A stretch of DNA of 37,249 nt from NCBI GenBank assembly GCA_044350415.1, contig JBILHQ010000030.1, positions 1 through 37,249 on the forward strand, given 5' to 3'. Source of the DNA: M3007 sp044350415. GTDB taxonomy: Bacteria > Bacteroidota > Bacteroidia > Chitinophagales > Saprospiraceae. Of this stretch, positions 17,501-25,558 are shown in pieces. How positions within the stretch are numbered: position 1 is the stretch's first letter; each line of letters starts with the position of its first letter. Below the pieces are notes generated by a model. That model was not told the origin of the DNA, ran no database searches, and saw only the letters and a list, made by a program, of their open reading frames with translations. Both the position numbers and the translations under genes were made by a program.

Positions 17501-19032
17501 TGATAGGCACATCCAACAGTTGCGTCTCATCGCCAGTAAGTATCACTATCAATTTCTTTACGCCGCCCGTTATCACACTGAATACCTCTTCTGTTAACGC
17601 CTGTTTTGGACAAACGATCCAGCTTTCGGCCTCTGGTGCAAGCAGTTATGTTTGGTCTGGTGCAGGTCTTTCGGGTCTTACAGGGTCTGTAATTACTGCG
17701 TCTGCTGCTATACCCGGTACTTATACCTATACCTTAACTGGTACATCTAATGGATGCGCCTCCGTGCCTGCTGCCGTCACAGTATCATTTGCGCCAATCC
17801 CGTTGGTTAGTGTGGGTATTTCCACAGGCACTTCCTGCCTGGGCACCCCGACAACCCTGACTGCCTCGGGTGCAGCCACTTATCAGTGGAGCGGGATAGG
17901 TCTTTTACAGACAACAGGGGCACAGGTAAACGCCAACCCTGCATTGCCCGGCTCCTATGCTTATCAGGTAATTGGTACATTAGATGGATGCCTTTCGCCG
18001 CCACAAACGGTATCGTTACAATTTAATAGTGTGCCGCTGATTTCCCTTACACCGACTTTTTATGAACTTTGTGCCGGACAGTCCCTGCTGCTCACGGCAA
18101 CAGGAGCCAACACGTATACCTGGGAAGGGCCGGGGCTGAATGGTGTTACGTTTGGTTCCGTAACCGTATCGCCTCCCGTTGGAGAAACAGTTTTTACGGT
18201 CAGGGGGACGGTAAATGGTTGTCAATCGGCTCCCCAAAGCGCGTTGATTACAGTTACGGCTGTGCCAATGACAGTTGTTACCGGAAATGAAAACCCGGTA
18301 TGTCTGGGCGACACCATTTGGCTTACTGCTGGTGGCGCAATGCAATATCAATGGAGCGGTCCCAACCTCTTGTCAAGTACTGGTACATTGGTGGCTGCTG
18401 TTCCTTCACAACCGGGCATATCCAATTACCAGGTAACAGGAGTCAGTGGCTCCTGCATCGGCCAGACCATTAATGTACCCGCAACGGTCTTAAATAATCC
18501 ACTTTCTGTAACAGTCTCTGAGTCGGGCTGCCCCGGACCAAATTTAATGTACACTGCAACAGTTATCAATGGCACTACAATCAATAACATTACCTGGTAT
18601 GTGAACGGTATTCCAGTTTGGGCGGGCCCGTCTTACACGCTCCTGAATGCCGCCAACGGAGATCAACTTTATTGTACGGCAGCCCCGTTGAATGCACCAC
18701 TTTGCACGCAGCCGGCAGTCGCTGCATCTGATATAATCACAGTGGAGTGTATTACTGTTTCGACCCATGAAGTGCAGGTTATTGGAACAATGAGCATAGT
18801 GCCCAATCCCAATAATGGCCTGTTTGAATTACAAATTACTGCTCTTGAACCAAAGCGCATGCAGATACAGATATTCAATACCATTGGACAATTGATATTC
18901 CGGCAACCCATTGAAATCGCAGCGGGCAGCGGACAATATCCAATGGATATGAGCACTTTACCTGCCGGAATATACTGGATGGTAGCAGCATCGGATAATC
19001 AACAACAAATTATGCGGCTGATTAAAGACTAA
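14590..19032 (+). CDS. Giant T9SS surface protein with CUB, PKD and Ig-like repeats
   Basis: This 1480-residue protein has a signal peptide (about 1-22, ending MYG). An N-terminal domain of about 480 residues looks like a beta propeller (DNTLAISNEGWMVSVVNSSV, VLFDPVGGKFILITLHG). A PPC-like Cys-rich domain follows (about 502-628, containing CITAADDAGC), then a CUB domain (about 632-742, FDYISVYDGTSENDLLLGSY). Two PKD domains (about 747-915) carry YLWDFGDNST and WFWEFGDGQT. Five Ig-like repeats of about 77 residues (about 915-1390) have GANSYTWSG-type cores. A T9SS type A sorting domain (1401-1480, SIVPNPNNG) closes it. It is predicted to be displayed on the cell surface for adhesion or matrix building; no catalytic site is visible. 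It lies between CHAT1 and another T9SS giant, all on the same strand. Confidence 0.92.
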   Translation: MQPTLRISFFTLYVLLVEIMYGQMTKPELSNFQQAAQIMQGSVQPTFHKAILQESKTSNGSNIDTLIAQSPDNLLPSSPEIKRQFEGNIYNGYNPSDNTLAISNEGWMVSVVNSSVSFYNEDGSNTLNSEDLNTFYSYLNFPDYFFNPRVLFDPVGGKFILITLHGKTPETSRIIISFSFSQNPADGWWTYTFDDIAGSTGTWMNDLQTGVSAEDLFVAGNLYETSGALSNSIILQLDKEQGFEGQNLSYSYWGNVVNETGQAVGSITPVSHGLEEGYGPGIYLLASKADGGSDLLLFEIDNDNGNSPLLFRYTIQVSPYSPGNNGTQPGTSKLLNVGDCRIQSAFFADGLIHYVHHDRFIDGSNGIRYGKLDPVSQNNAAQLFGQSGNTYAFPAIAPFFNGIGNFNTVLMGFCRTSSSVFPQFNVVTIAEDFSSSALVSVKTGATSITTPAGSIVPWGHYSGISRRHNSLIPSVWVLGSYGKSNQYGNWVAEVAPLGSGPNLPCEEAEELFCGTTQINTTSGNSQTLPECGISLNTAPGRWFRIVGYGGNMTLSTCSAQTNFNTKIGVFSGACYNLTCITAADDAGCTMHPTNASVTFYAVDGEEYFIYVTGSGTASGTFEISVQCDDLAGTCSGNQVFTNCSGTLSDGSDNNPYSNNLNCSWTISPTAATSVTLTFTAFETEENFDYISVYDGTSENDLLLGSYSGSSLPGALTANSGSMYIVFESDGSATSSGWNADYICTALQAPVADFAANPVSGTAPFTVNFNNLSTNPPASYLWDFGDNSTSTVANPSHTYSFPGTYTVKLTAANIAGNNTKIRTDFIIVIPNAQAPVAAYNTSAVCGQSTLTVNFQDQSTNSPNSWFWEFGDGQTSSQQNPIYTYPEPGIYSVKLTAGNIAGSDIEIKTSLITVLAPMSVTAINGNNGCIGTPVTLQASGANSYTWSGTGINNSTENPVMVNPVSPGNYTYTVIGTSNSCVSSPVSITINFFTPPVITLNTSSVNACFGQTIQLSASGASSYVWSGAGLSGLTGSVITASAAIPGTYTYTLTGTSNGCASVPAAVTVSFAPIPLVSVGISTGTSCLGTPTTLTASGAATYQWSGIGLLQTTGAQVNANPALPGSYAYQVIGTLDGCLSPPQTVSLQFNSVPLISLTPTFYELCAGQSLLLTATGANTYTWEGPGLNGVTFGSVTVSPPVGETVFTVRGTVNGCQSAPQSALITVTAVPMTVVTGNENPVCLGDTIWLTAGGAMQYQWSGPNLLSSTGTLVAAVPSQPGISNYQVTGVSGSCIGQTINVPATVLNNPLSVTVSESGCPGPNLMYTATVINGTTINNITWYVNGIPVWAGPSYTLLNAANGDQLYCTAAPLNAPLCTQPAVAASDIITVECITVSTHEVQVIGTMSIVPNPNNGLFELQITALEPKRMQIQIFNTIGQLIFRQPIEIAAGSGQYPMDMSTLPAGIYWMVAASDNQQQIMRLIKD

Positions 19033-19113
19033 TGACACAATCTGCAAGTATCATTAAAAATCCAGTTCAATTGCAGTAACCACCTTATTTTTCAACATCA
19101 TCAAACTAAATTC

Positions 19114-22100
19114 ATGAAAAAACTTCACCTTTTATTCATCACGCTACTAACTGTGGCAGTGATGTTTCAGGCCCGGGCCCAGGAACAACAAGCCACTACC
19201 GGCACGGGATTACAGGAAAAGCCAAATTTCTTCAAAATCAGGCAACAATTACTCGATAATTGGGGTGATAAGACCCCTCCTCCAGGCAATGGTTACAAAG
19301 TGTTTAAACGCTGGGAACATTACTGGGATGCCCGGATTATGCCCGATGGCAGCTTTCCAGCACCCGATCACAACCAGCGGGAATGGGATAAATATTTGCA
19401 AAAGCACCCGGAAGCCGACGCAGCATCTTCCGCTACTGCCAGTTGGACAAGCCTTGGGCCAGCCAGCAGTCAGGGCGGTTATATTGGAGTTGGCAGGGTT
19501 AATTGTATCGCATTTCACCCCACCAATGCCAATATTATTTGGGTAGGCACGCCAACAGGCGGCCTTTGGAAATCCACCAATGGCGGTGTAAATTGGACAA
19601 CTAACACCGACAATCTGGTACCTGCCTTGTCACTCGGCGTTTCTTCTATTGCGATAAATCCTTCGAATCCCAATACCATGTATATTGCTACAGGTGATAA
19701 AGGAACGAGTTCGTATAATTATTTCCCATACTCCGTAGGAATTCTGAAATCAACTGATGGCGGTGTTACCTGGAATTCAACGGGGTCGCTACCTGGAATT
19801 ACTGAATATTATACCATCAACGAGGTGATTGTCCATCCCACAAATAACAATATTATCCTCGTTGCCACCTCTGAATTTTCTGCAAGTGACTCTCCTTTCC
19901 CAAGCGGAGGAGGTCTTTACCGAAGTGAAGATAGCGGTGCTTCCTGGACCATCGTAAATTCTAACGGGCCCTTTTACGATATTAAATTTAAACCGGGTTC
20001 CTCTTCCTTTGTGTATGCCGCTTCGTACAACAGGCTCTTTCGATCCACAAATGAAGGAGTTAACTGGGCACCAGTTGGGAACGCAATACAGAATTCTGCC
20101 AGAATTCAAATTGCCGTTTCACCAAATGATCCTAAATTTATAGCATTAGTAAGCAGTCACTTCAATGGAAGTTTTAATGGTTTTTACACCTCTGATAATA
20201 GTGGGGGAGATTATAGTGTTAAATATTTTGGACAAAAGAACCTGCTTAACAATCATTATGGTGGTGTAATATCAAATAATAACAACGGGCAGGGTACCTA
20301 TGACTTATGTATTGCTGTTTCTCCAGCTAATATTAATACTATTTTTATTGGCGGTGTCAATTTATGGAAATCCACAGACCGCGGACTTAACTGGACGTTG
20401 GCCAATTATTGGGTTAACGACCCAACTAATGCTCCTGGTGTACAAACCGTACATGCAGATAAACATTGTTTAGTGTGGAAAAACAATACCACTCTTTTCC
20501 AGGGCAACGACGGAGGTATTTACAGGTCTACAAATAGCGGAACTTCCTGGACGGATCTCAGCAATACGCTTGTGATTAGTCAGATATACAGAATTGGCGT
20601 ATCTCAATCAAGCAGTAAAATAATTTGTGGCTTACAAGATAACGGGACTAAATTAAGGAATACAGCAGGCTCCTGGCAGGATGTAAATGGTGGTGATGGA
20701 ATGGAGTGTTTTATTGATCCCGGCAGTTCAAATATCATGTACGGCGAGTTCAATAATGGACGCCTTGTTCGTACTTTAAATGGTGGCCTTAATTGGTATG
20801 ATTGGGAAGCGATTGATATTCCCATTAATCCACCGCCGCCTGCGCCAAGTATAGGTGCATGGATCACACCCTGGGCGATGGATCCCAACAACAGTTCAAC
20901 GCTTTATGCGGGTTACAGACAGGTTTGGAAGAGTACTAACCAGGGAGATGATTGGGAATATATTTCTAATAACCTGAGTAATAATAACCTTACCAGTCTC
21001 GCTGTTGCACCCTCCAACAGTAACATCATTTATGTATCAGATGGTCAACAGATGTGGAGAACGACCAATGGTGGAGCGACGTTGCAATGGTCCCTGTTGG
21101 CCAGCTTACCCACCTCTTATCCCAATATCAGTTATATTGCGGTGGATCCTGTCAATCCCAGCAAAGTATATGTTACCCTGAACAGATACGACGAGGATAA
21201 TAAAGTGTTTAAAAGTATTAATGGGGGCACTTCCTGGACGAATATTTCCAATTCGCTGCCTAATTTACCCGCCAATTGTATCACCGTGCAACCTGGCGGT
21301 AATGATGCCCTGTATGTAGGAACAGACTTAGGCGTGTTTTATAGGGATGCCACTATGTCTGAATGGGTAGCGATCAACAATGGGTTGCCCAAAGTAATCG
21401 TAGCGGAGTTGGAATGCAAACTGACGTCCGGTAAAATCACTGCAGCCACGCACGGACGCGGTTTATGGGAATCCAATTTTAACAATACCAATACAGGAAA
21501 CAGCCTGACGATCACGCCGGCAGCACAATCCACGGGTTCCAGTGCCGGCAGCACGACCCTGAGTATTGCCTCCAATATCAGCTGGACGGTCAGTGATAAT
21601 GCCAGCTGGCTTACCTTATCTCCAACGAGTGGCACAGGAAATGCTACGATTAATGCCACCTTTACTGCTAATACGAGTACGAGTCCCCGGGTGGCTACCA
21701 TTACGGCCACTGGCGGCGGATTTTCACCTACGGCAACAATAACGCAGTCCGGGGTGGGTGGAAGCACCTGTAATACACCGTCCAATCTGCAAACCGCCAA
21801 TATTACCCCAACCTCGGCAACCTTCAGCTGGAGTGCCGTGAGTGGTGCAACGAGCTATTCCGTGCAATACCGGACTTCACCCAACGGCGCCTGGACCAAT
21901 ACCGTTCCTGCAACTTTCACCAGTACGACAGTAACCGTCAGCAGTTTTGTGGCCAATACTTCGTATCAATGGCAGGTTAAGACTAATTGTGCCAATAATG
22001 CGTCCAGTAACTGGTCGGCAAGTGTGTCCTTTACCACACAGGCTTCAGCGAGCTGCAATACCCCGGTTAATCTGCTAACGTATAATATTACCCAAAGCTC

Positions 22101-23637
22101 CGCCAGTTTTAGTTGGAGTGCTGTAAGTGGAGCAGTCAGTTATTCACTGCAATATCGCACCGCCCCCAATGGCGCCTGGATCAATACGAATCCTTCTGTT
22201 TTCACCGGCACCGCCGTTAATACCACTGGTTTTACTTCGGGTACTCCTTATGAGTGGCGGGTGCGCACCAACTGTGCCAATACTTTAAGTGACTGGTCAA
22301 ATCCTATTGCCTTTACTACCCTGCCTGCACCTGTTTGTAATACCCCGGGGGATTTAGAAAGCAACAATATCACACAAAATTCCGTATTGGTGAGTTGGAC
22401 TGCAGTGAGTGGTGCATCGAATTATGAACTGCAAACCCGCCTTTCACCGAATGGTCAGTGGTATGCCACCAATCCGGCCACATTTACCAATACCGCTATC
22501 ACCATCAATGGTTTAAGTGCTAATACCGCTTTTCAATGGCGGGTCCGCACCAACTGTACTAACGGGTTATCGAGCAGTTGGTCTGCAGGGGTACCCTTTA
22601 CCACCTTGCCTGCACTTGTCTGCAATGCACCAGCCAGCCTGCTTACCAGTAATATTACCCAAAACACGGCTTTATTAAGTTGGACACCTGTCTCGGGCGC
22701 CGAAAGTTACCGGGTACAGTTCTATGAGTTTGGAAGTTGGTTGGATTTATATGGACCTCCAATTACGTCTACCAGTATTACCAGATTCGGTTTATTTGCT
22801 AATACCTACAACCAGTGGCGTGTCATTACCAATTGTACCAATGGCTTACAAAGTGCTCCCTCTGGCATTGCTGGTTTTTTTACACCTACCGTTCCTGTTT
22901 GCTACGGCGGAAATCTTTGGCCACCCTATAATTTAGATCCCATTCCTAGCTGGCAATATGAAAACCTAATTTATGGGGGTGACTTTAGTGTTGTAAATGT
23001 GGATTATGGGACGACTTATACGTTTTCTTATTGTTCAACTAATGGTGGATATGTAGGTTTTGATGGCGAAATTTATTTGCGTATTTCAGCAAATGGCCCC
23101 ATTATTGCCTACAATAACAACAACAACTGCGGTACGGCTCCAAAATTAGTTTGGCAAGCAGGGTTTACTGGTCAGGTAGAAGTGCTTTTAGCCAAATACA
23201 ATTGCCTCACACAATCAACGAACAGTACAATGGCTTATCGGATTGGCAGTAGTTTTACAGATGATGAGATGGAGGAACGGAATGAAGCAGCAGGGGAATT
23301 CCGGGGCATTATTCCTGGATCTACTCCTCCAATAGCACAGAATCAGGCAATAAACACAGATGGCCGCAGCACTTCTATTGAAATGACGGTGTATCCCAAT
23401 CCGGCGTCTGATGTATTCAACATACAATTTGAAAATAGCCAGGGTGTCGAAGAATCAATCAACATTGATGTCTACAACGCTCTTGGCAATCTGGTTTGGC
23501 AAAAATCCGGTACCGCTTCCATTGGTTCAAACACATGGGAAGTTCAGACGAGTACCTGGCCGACGGGCATTTATGTTATTCGTTTATTGAATGCACAAGG
23601 GCAACAATGCACACAAAAAATTTATGTGACGAGGTAA
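19114..23637 (+). CDS. T9SS surface protein with BNR/sortilin-like repeats, BACON and FN3 domains
   Basis: The 1507-residue protein has a signal peptide (MKKLHLLFITLLTVAVMFQA, cut near RAQ). At least nine BNR/Asp-box motifs follow over about residues 150-740 (STNGGVNW, STDGGVTW, SEDSGASW, STDRGLNW, SINGGTSW and others), typical of sortilin/VPS10-like or WD40/YVTN propellers. A BACON domain (about 796-880, WTVSDNASWLTLSPTSGTGN) comes next, then four FN3 repeats (about 884-1260), a PPC-like domain (about 1263-1395) and a T9SS type A sorting domain (1424-1507, TVYPNPASDV). No sialidase catalytic Arg/FRIP motif was seen, so Asp boxes here are structural. The likely role is surface binding of polymers or proteins. 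It starts 82 bases after the previous gene with no terminator between, so co-transcription is plausible. Confidence 0.92.
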   Translation: MKKLHLLFITLLTVAVMFQARAQEQQATTGTGLQEKPNFFKIRQQLLDNWGDKTPPPGNGYKVFKRWEHYWDARIMPDGSFPAPDHNQREWDKYLQKHPEADAASSATASWTSLGPASSQGGYIGVGRVNCIAFHPTNANIIWVGTPTGGLWKSTNGGVNWTTNTDNLVPALSLGVSSIAINPSNPNTMYIATGDKGTSSYNYFPYSVGILKSTDGGVTWNSTGSLPGITEYYTINEVIVHPTNNNIILVATSEFSASDSPFPSGGGLYRSEDSGASWTIVNSNGPFYDIKFKPGSSSFVYAASYNRLFRSTNEGVNWAPVGNAIQNSARIQIAVSPNDPKFIALVSSHFNGSFNGFYTSDNSGGDYSVKYFGQKNLLNNHYGGVISNNNNGQGTYDLCIAVSPANINTIFIGGVNLWKSTDRGLNWTLANYWVNDPTNAPGVQTVHADKHCLVWKNNTTLFQGNDGGIYRSTNSGTSWTDLSNTLVISQIYRIGVSQSSSKIICGLQDNGTKLRNTAGSWQDVNGGDGMECFIDPGSSNIMYGEFNNGRLVRTLNGGLNWYDWEAIDIPINPPPPAPSIGAWITPWAMDPNNSSTLYAGYRQVWKSTNQGDDWEYISNNLSNNNLTSLAVAPSNSNIIYVSDGQQMWRTTNGGATLQWSLLASLPTSYPNISYIAVDPVNPSKVYVTLNRYDEDNKVFKSINGGTSWTNISNSLPNLPANCITVQPGGNDALYVGTDLGVFYRDATMSEWVAINNGLPKVIVAELECKLTSGKITAATHGRGLWESNFNNTNTGNSLTITPAAQSTGSSAGSTTLSIASNISWTVSDNASWLTLSPTSGTGNATINATFTANTSTSPRVATITATGGGFSPTATITQSGVGGSTCNTPSNLQTANITPTSATFSWSAVSGATSYSVQYRTSPNGAWTNTVPATFTSTTVTVSSFVANTSYQWQVKTNCANNASSNWSASVSFTTQASASCNTPVNLLTYNITQSSASFSWSAVSGAVSYSLQYRTAPNGAWINTNPSVFTGTAVNTTGFTSGTPYEWRVRTNCANTLSDWSNPIAFTTLPAPVCNTPGDLESNNITQNSVLVSWTAVSGASNYELQTRLSPNGQWYATNPATFTNTAITINGLSANTAFQWRVRTNCTNGLSSSWSAGVPFTTLPALVCNAPASLLTSNITQNTALLSWTPVSGAESYRVQFYEFGSWLDLYGPPITSTSITRFGLFANTYNQWRVITNCTNGLQSAPSGIAGFFTPTVPVCYGGNLWPPYNLDPIPSWQYENLIYGGDFSVVNVDYGTTYTFSYCSTNGGYVGFDGEIYLRISANGPIIAYNNNNNCGTAPKLVWQAGFTGQVEVLLAKYNCLTQSTNSTMAYRIGSSFTDDEMEERNEAAGEFRGIIPGSTPPIAQNQAINTDGRSTSIEMTVYPNPASDVFNIQFENSQGVEESINIDVYNALGNLVWQKSGTASIGSNTWEVQTSTWPTGIYVIRLLNAQGQQCTQKIYVTR

Positions 23638-23670
23638 GAGTTTTCCCTTGAAATAACTGATGGCGATTAA

Positions 23671-23711
23671 TCAAAATGCCTGTTATGTACTTCACATAAC
23701 GGGCATTTTGA
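23671..23711 (+). terminator. Intrinsic terminator with 18-bp stem
   Basis: TCAAAATGCCTGTTATGT pairs with ACATAACGGGCATTTTGA with one G-T pair and a five-base loop. It ends the BNR-protein transcript. Its 3' arm shares TAACGGGCATTTT exactly with the terminator at 11364-11400. Confidence 0.85.
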
Positions 23712-23870
23712 TTTTTGGGAGTTGCCTTAGTAGTCCGTAAAGCCGAAAAACCTGCTTTTTGAAAATTTTTGCCCTCTCTACCTTACCAATTTTCAGGCTG
23801 CGGCAATAAGTAGTATAACTAATCAAAACAACGGCTAAACCTCGCCATTCATTTTTTAAATCAAAACATC

Positions 23871-24431
23871 ATGATTAATGTAACATTCACAAAAGTATTT
23901 CAAAAGGTAGTTGCACGCTTTTCAAACCATGCCCTCTTTTTTGCTGTGCTCTCCCTCTTCGCGTTCAGTTCCTGCGCAAAAGAATCGACCAGTGGTGATA
24001 CCGCTGCTTCCATCAAAACTGGTGCTACTTATTCGACGGTCTCCATTGACCAGTTCTCCTGGATCACCGGGAGTTCATCGTGGGTACAACCCTCCAAAGA
24101 TCGGTTGGAGTCTTCTCAATTTAAATTTAAATCCAATGGCACGATGACTTACCAGTTCGATTACGACAATTCAACAACATACACGCTCTCCGGGGAATAT
24201 TATGAAAACAGCAATGGCGGGTACAGTTTTGTGGCTGACTATTCGACCAACAACGGTGCTGGTAGTGGCACCCAAATATTGGTGGAAGGAACGATTGATC
24301 CATTATCTAACGGAAATTTTCAGGTTGATATGGAATATGGCTCATCTGCCAATTATTCAGCAATAGTCAATAACCAACAATTTTTCAGCCAATCGTCCAA
24401 ACGGTTCACCACAGTAATGACAATCCGGTAA
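23871..24431 (+). CDS. Putative lipoprotein of unknown function
   Basis: This 186-residue protein has a hydrophobic N terminus ending in the lipobox-like FAFSSC, making Cys35 the predicted lipidation site. The mature part (36-186) is Ser-, Thr-, Tyr- and Asn-rich with alternating polar/aromatic strands (GTMTYQFDYDNSTTYTLSGE), suggesting a small beta barrel or sandwich of the lipocalin-like kind often seen in Bacteroidota lipoproteins. I recognise no family motif. It precedes the small T9SS protein by 30 bases, so the pair is probably one operon, and it lies between strong terminators at 23671 and 25495. It would be anchored in the inner or outer membrane. Confidence 0.8.
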   Translation: MINVTFTKVFQKVVARFSNHALFFAVLSLFAFSSCAKESTSGDTAASIKTGATYSTVSIDQFSWITGSSSWVQPSKDRLESSQFKFKSNGTMTYQFDYDNSTTYTLSGEYYENSNGGYSFVADYSTNNGAGSGTQILVEGTIDPLSNGNFQVDMEYGSSANYSAIVNNQQFFSQSSKRFTTVMTIR

Positions 24432-24461
24432 TCCCAATAACCTTTTTTAACTGGTAAAACA

Positions 24462-25463
24462 ATGAAAAAAATTACTCTTTTAATAGCTTTGCTCTTTCTG
24501 TTGGGAAACCTGAATGCCCAACTCTCTTTTAGTTACAAAGCATTACCCAACGAGCATATCACCCCTTATCTATACTTGTGGAGTATTGCTGGTGAACCTG
24601 CTGGTTCTGAGCCAGCTTATATTTTGTGGGATGCCCCGGAACCCCCTGCTCCCTGGCTGGTGGAAGTCAGCCCGGATTCATTTACGATGCAAAGTTGTGC
24701 AGACATTAGGGTTATTCGCGTAGAAATAGTAGCACCTGCTCAAACCGGGTTCAAATCTACCGAATTACAAGACCTTGCAGCACCACCTGCCAGTAATATT
24801 TCACTGAGTTTAACAATTACCAATAGTCCAACTGCGGATACAACAATTAATATTACAGCAATGGCTGGAGAGGAAATAACCCTGTTTTTCCCGGTAAGGT
24901 CAGAATTGCCTGCTGTTGCATTCGGTTGTGATACCATGACGTATAACGTACCCGATTCCCTTCAAAAACACCGTTTTTGGTCTCCTGAAAACGGCACCTG
25001 GATTAATTTTTCCAACGATACGCTTGAGGTAGGTCCGCATGACACGTTTTATAAGGCGGTCAAACTGAAATCCGATGTCACGGGCACATTCAAAACCTAT
25101 TTCAATCGTTATCGCGAATATAGAAGTTTCCCTGTACGTACATTGATTGTGTTCAAGGTAGAGGGTGCTTCAGCGATAGAAGGCCCGGTGGATATTCTGC
25201 CGATTATTGCACCTCCATATCCCAACCCGGCTTCAGACGTTGTTTCTTTTCAGGTCAAAAGTGGCCTAAATGACGCTGTTTATGTTGATTTATTTGATTG
25301 GGGCGGGCGCCTGGTGTACACATCAGATATGTTCTCCGTTGGGCCTGACGAACAAATACTGCACTGTCCGGTTGGACAAATACCAACTGGAAATTACAGC
25401 TACAGGGTATGCGTCAGGCGAGGCGGCGTGCTCCAGTATGGACGTTTCTCGGTAATACACTAA
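24462..25463 (+). CDS. Small exported protein with T9SS-type C-terminal domain
   Basis: The 333-residue protein has a clear signal peptide (MKKITLLIALLFLLGNLNAQ). A middle part (about 21-250) matches no family I know; it is Pro- and Thr-rich with two Cys (in SCADIR and FGCDTMTY) that might pair. Residues about 252-333 look like a T9SS type A sorting domain: PYPNPASDVVSFQV, VDLFDWGGRLVY and PTGNYSYRV. The gene lies 30 bases after the lipoprotein gene, so both are likely co-expressed, and the transcript ends at the 18-bp hairpin at 25495. A lipoprotein plus a T9SS-exported partner suggests a two-part surface assembly, but that is speculation. Confidence 0.82.
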   Translation: MKKITLLIALLFLLGNLNAQLSFSYKALPNEHITPYLYLWSIAGEPAGSEPAYILWDAPEPPAPWLVEVSPDSFTMQSCADIRVIRVEIVAPAQTGFKSTELQDLAAPPASNISLSLTITNSPTADTTINITAMAGEEITLFFPVRSELPAVAFGCDTMTYNVPDSLQKHRFWSPENGTWINFSNDTLEVGPHDTFYKAVKLKSDVTGTFKTYFNRYREYRSFPVRTLIVFKVEGASAIEGPVDILPIIAPPYPNPASDVVSFQVKSGLNDAVYVDLFDWGGRLVYTSDMFSVGPDEQILHCPVGQIPTGNYSYRVCVRRGGVLQYGRFSVIH

Positions 25464-25494
25464 GATTTAAAGCCTGTCGGAGATATTTTGAAAA

Positions 25495-25536
25495 ATAAAA
25501 GCCGTCTGTTGGGCAACACCAACAGACGGCTTTTAT
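25495..25536 (+). terminator. Perfect 18-bp hairpin terminator
   Basis: ATAAAAGCCGTCTGTTGG pairs perfectly with CCAACAGACGGCTTTTAT around a six-base loop. It terminates the lipoprotein/T9SS pair and ends only 22 bases before the CHAT2 start codon. Confidence 0.88.
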
Positions 25537-25541
25537 CTTTG
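25509..25541 (+). promoter_or_regulatory. Putative CHAT2 promoter embedded in the terminator
   Basis: TATCTTTG (25534-25541) matches TAnnTTTG, and a TTG (25509-25511) lies 22 bases upstream, within the usual -33/-7 spacing. Both elements overlap the hairpin arms. The implied start near 25548 leaves a leader of about 11 bases before ATG 25559. Confidence 0.5.
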
Positions 25542-25558
25542 GACTTCATTCTCCTAAA

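Noticed and set aside
19114..21480. Sialidase
   Set aside because: Asp-box motifs are numerous, but the Arg triad/FRIP motif of sialidases was not found, and sortilin-like repeats explain them better.
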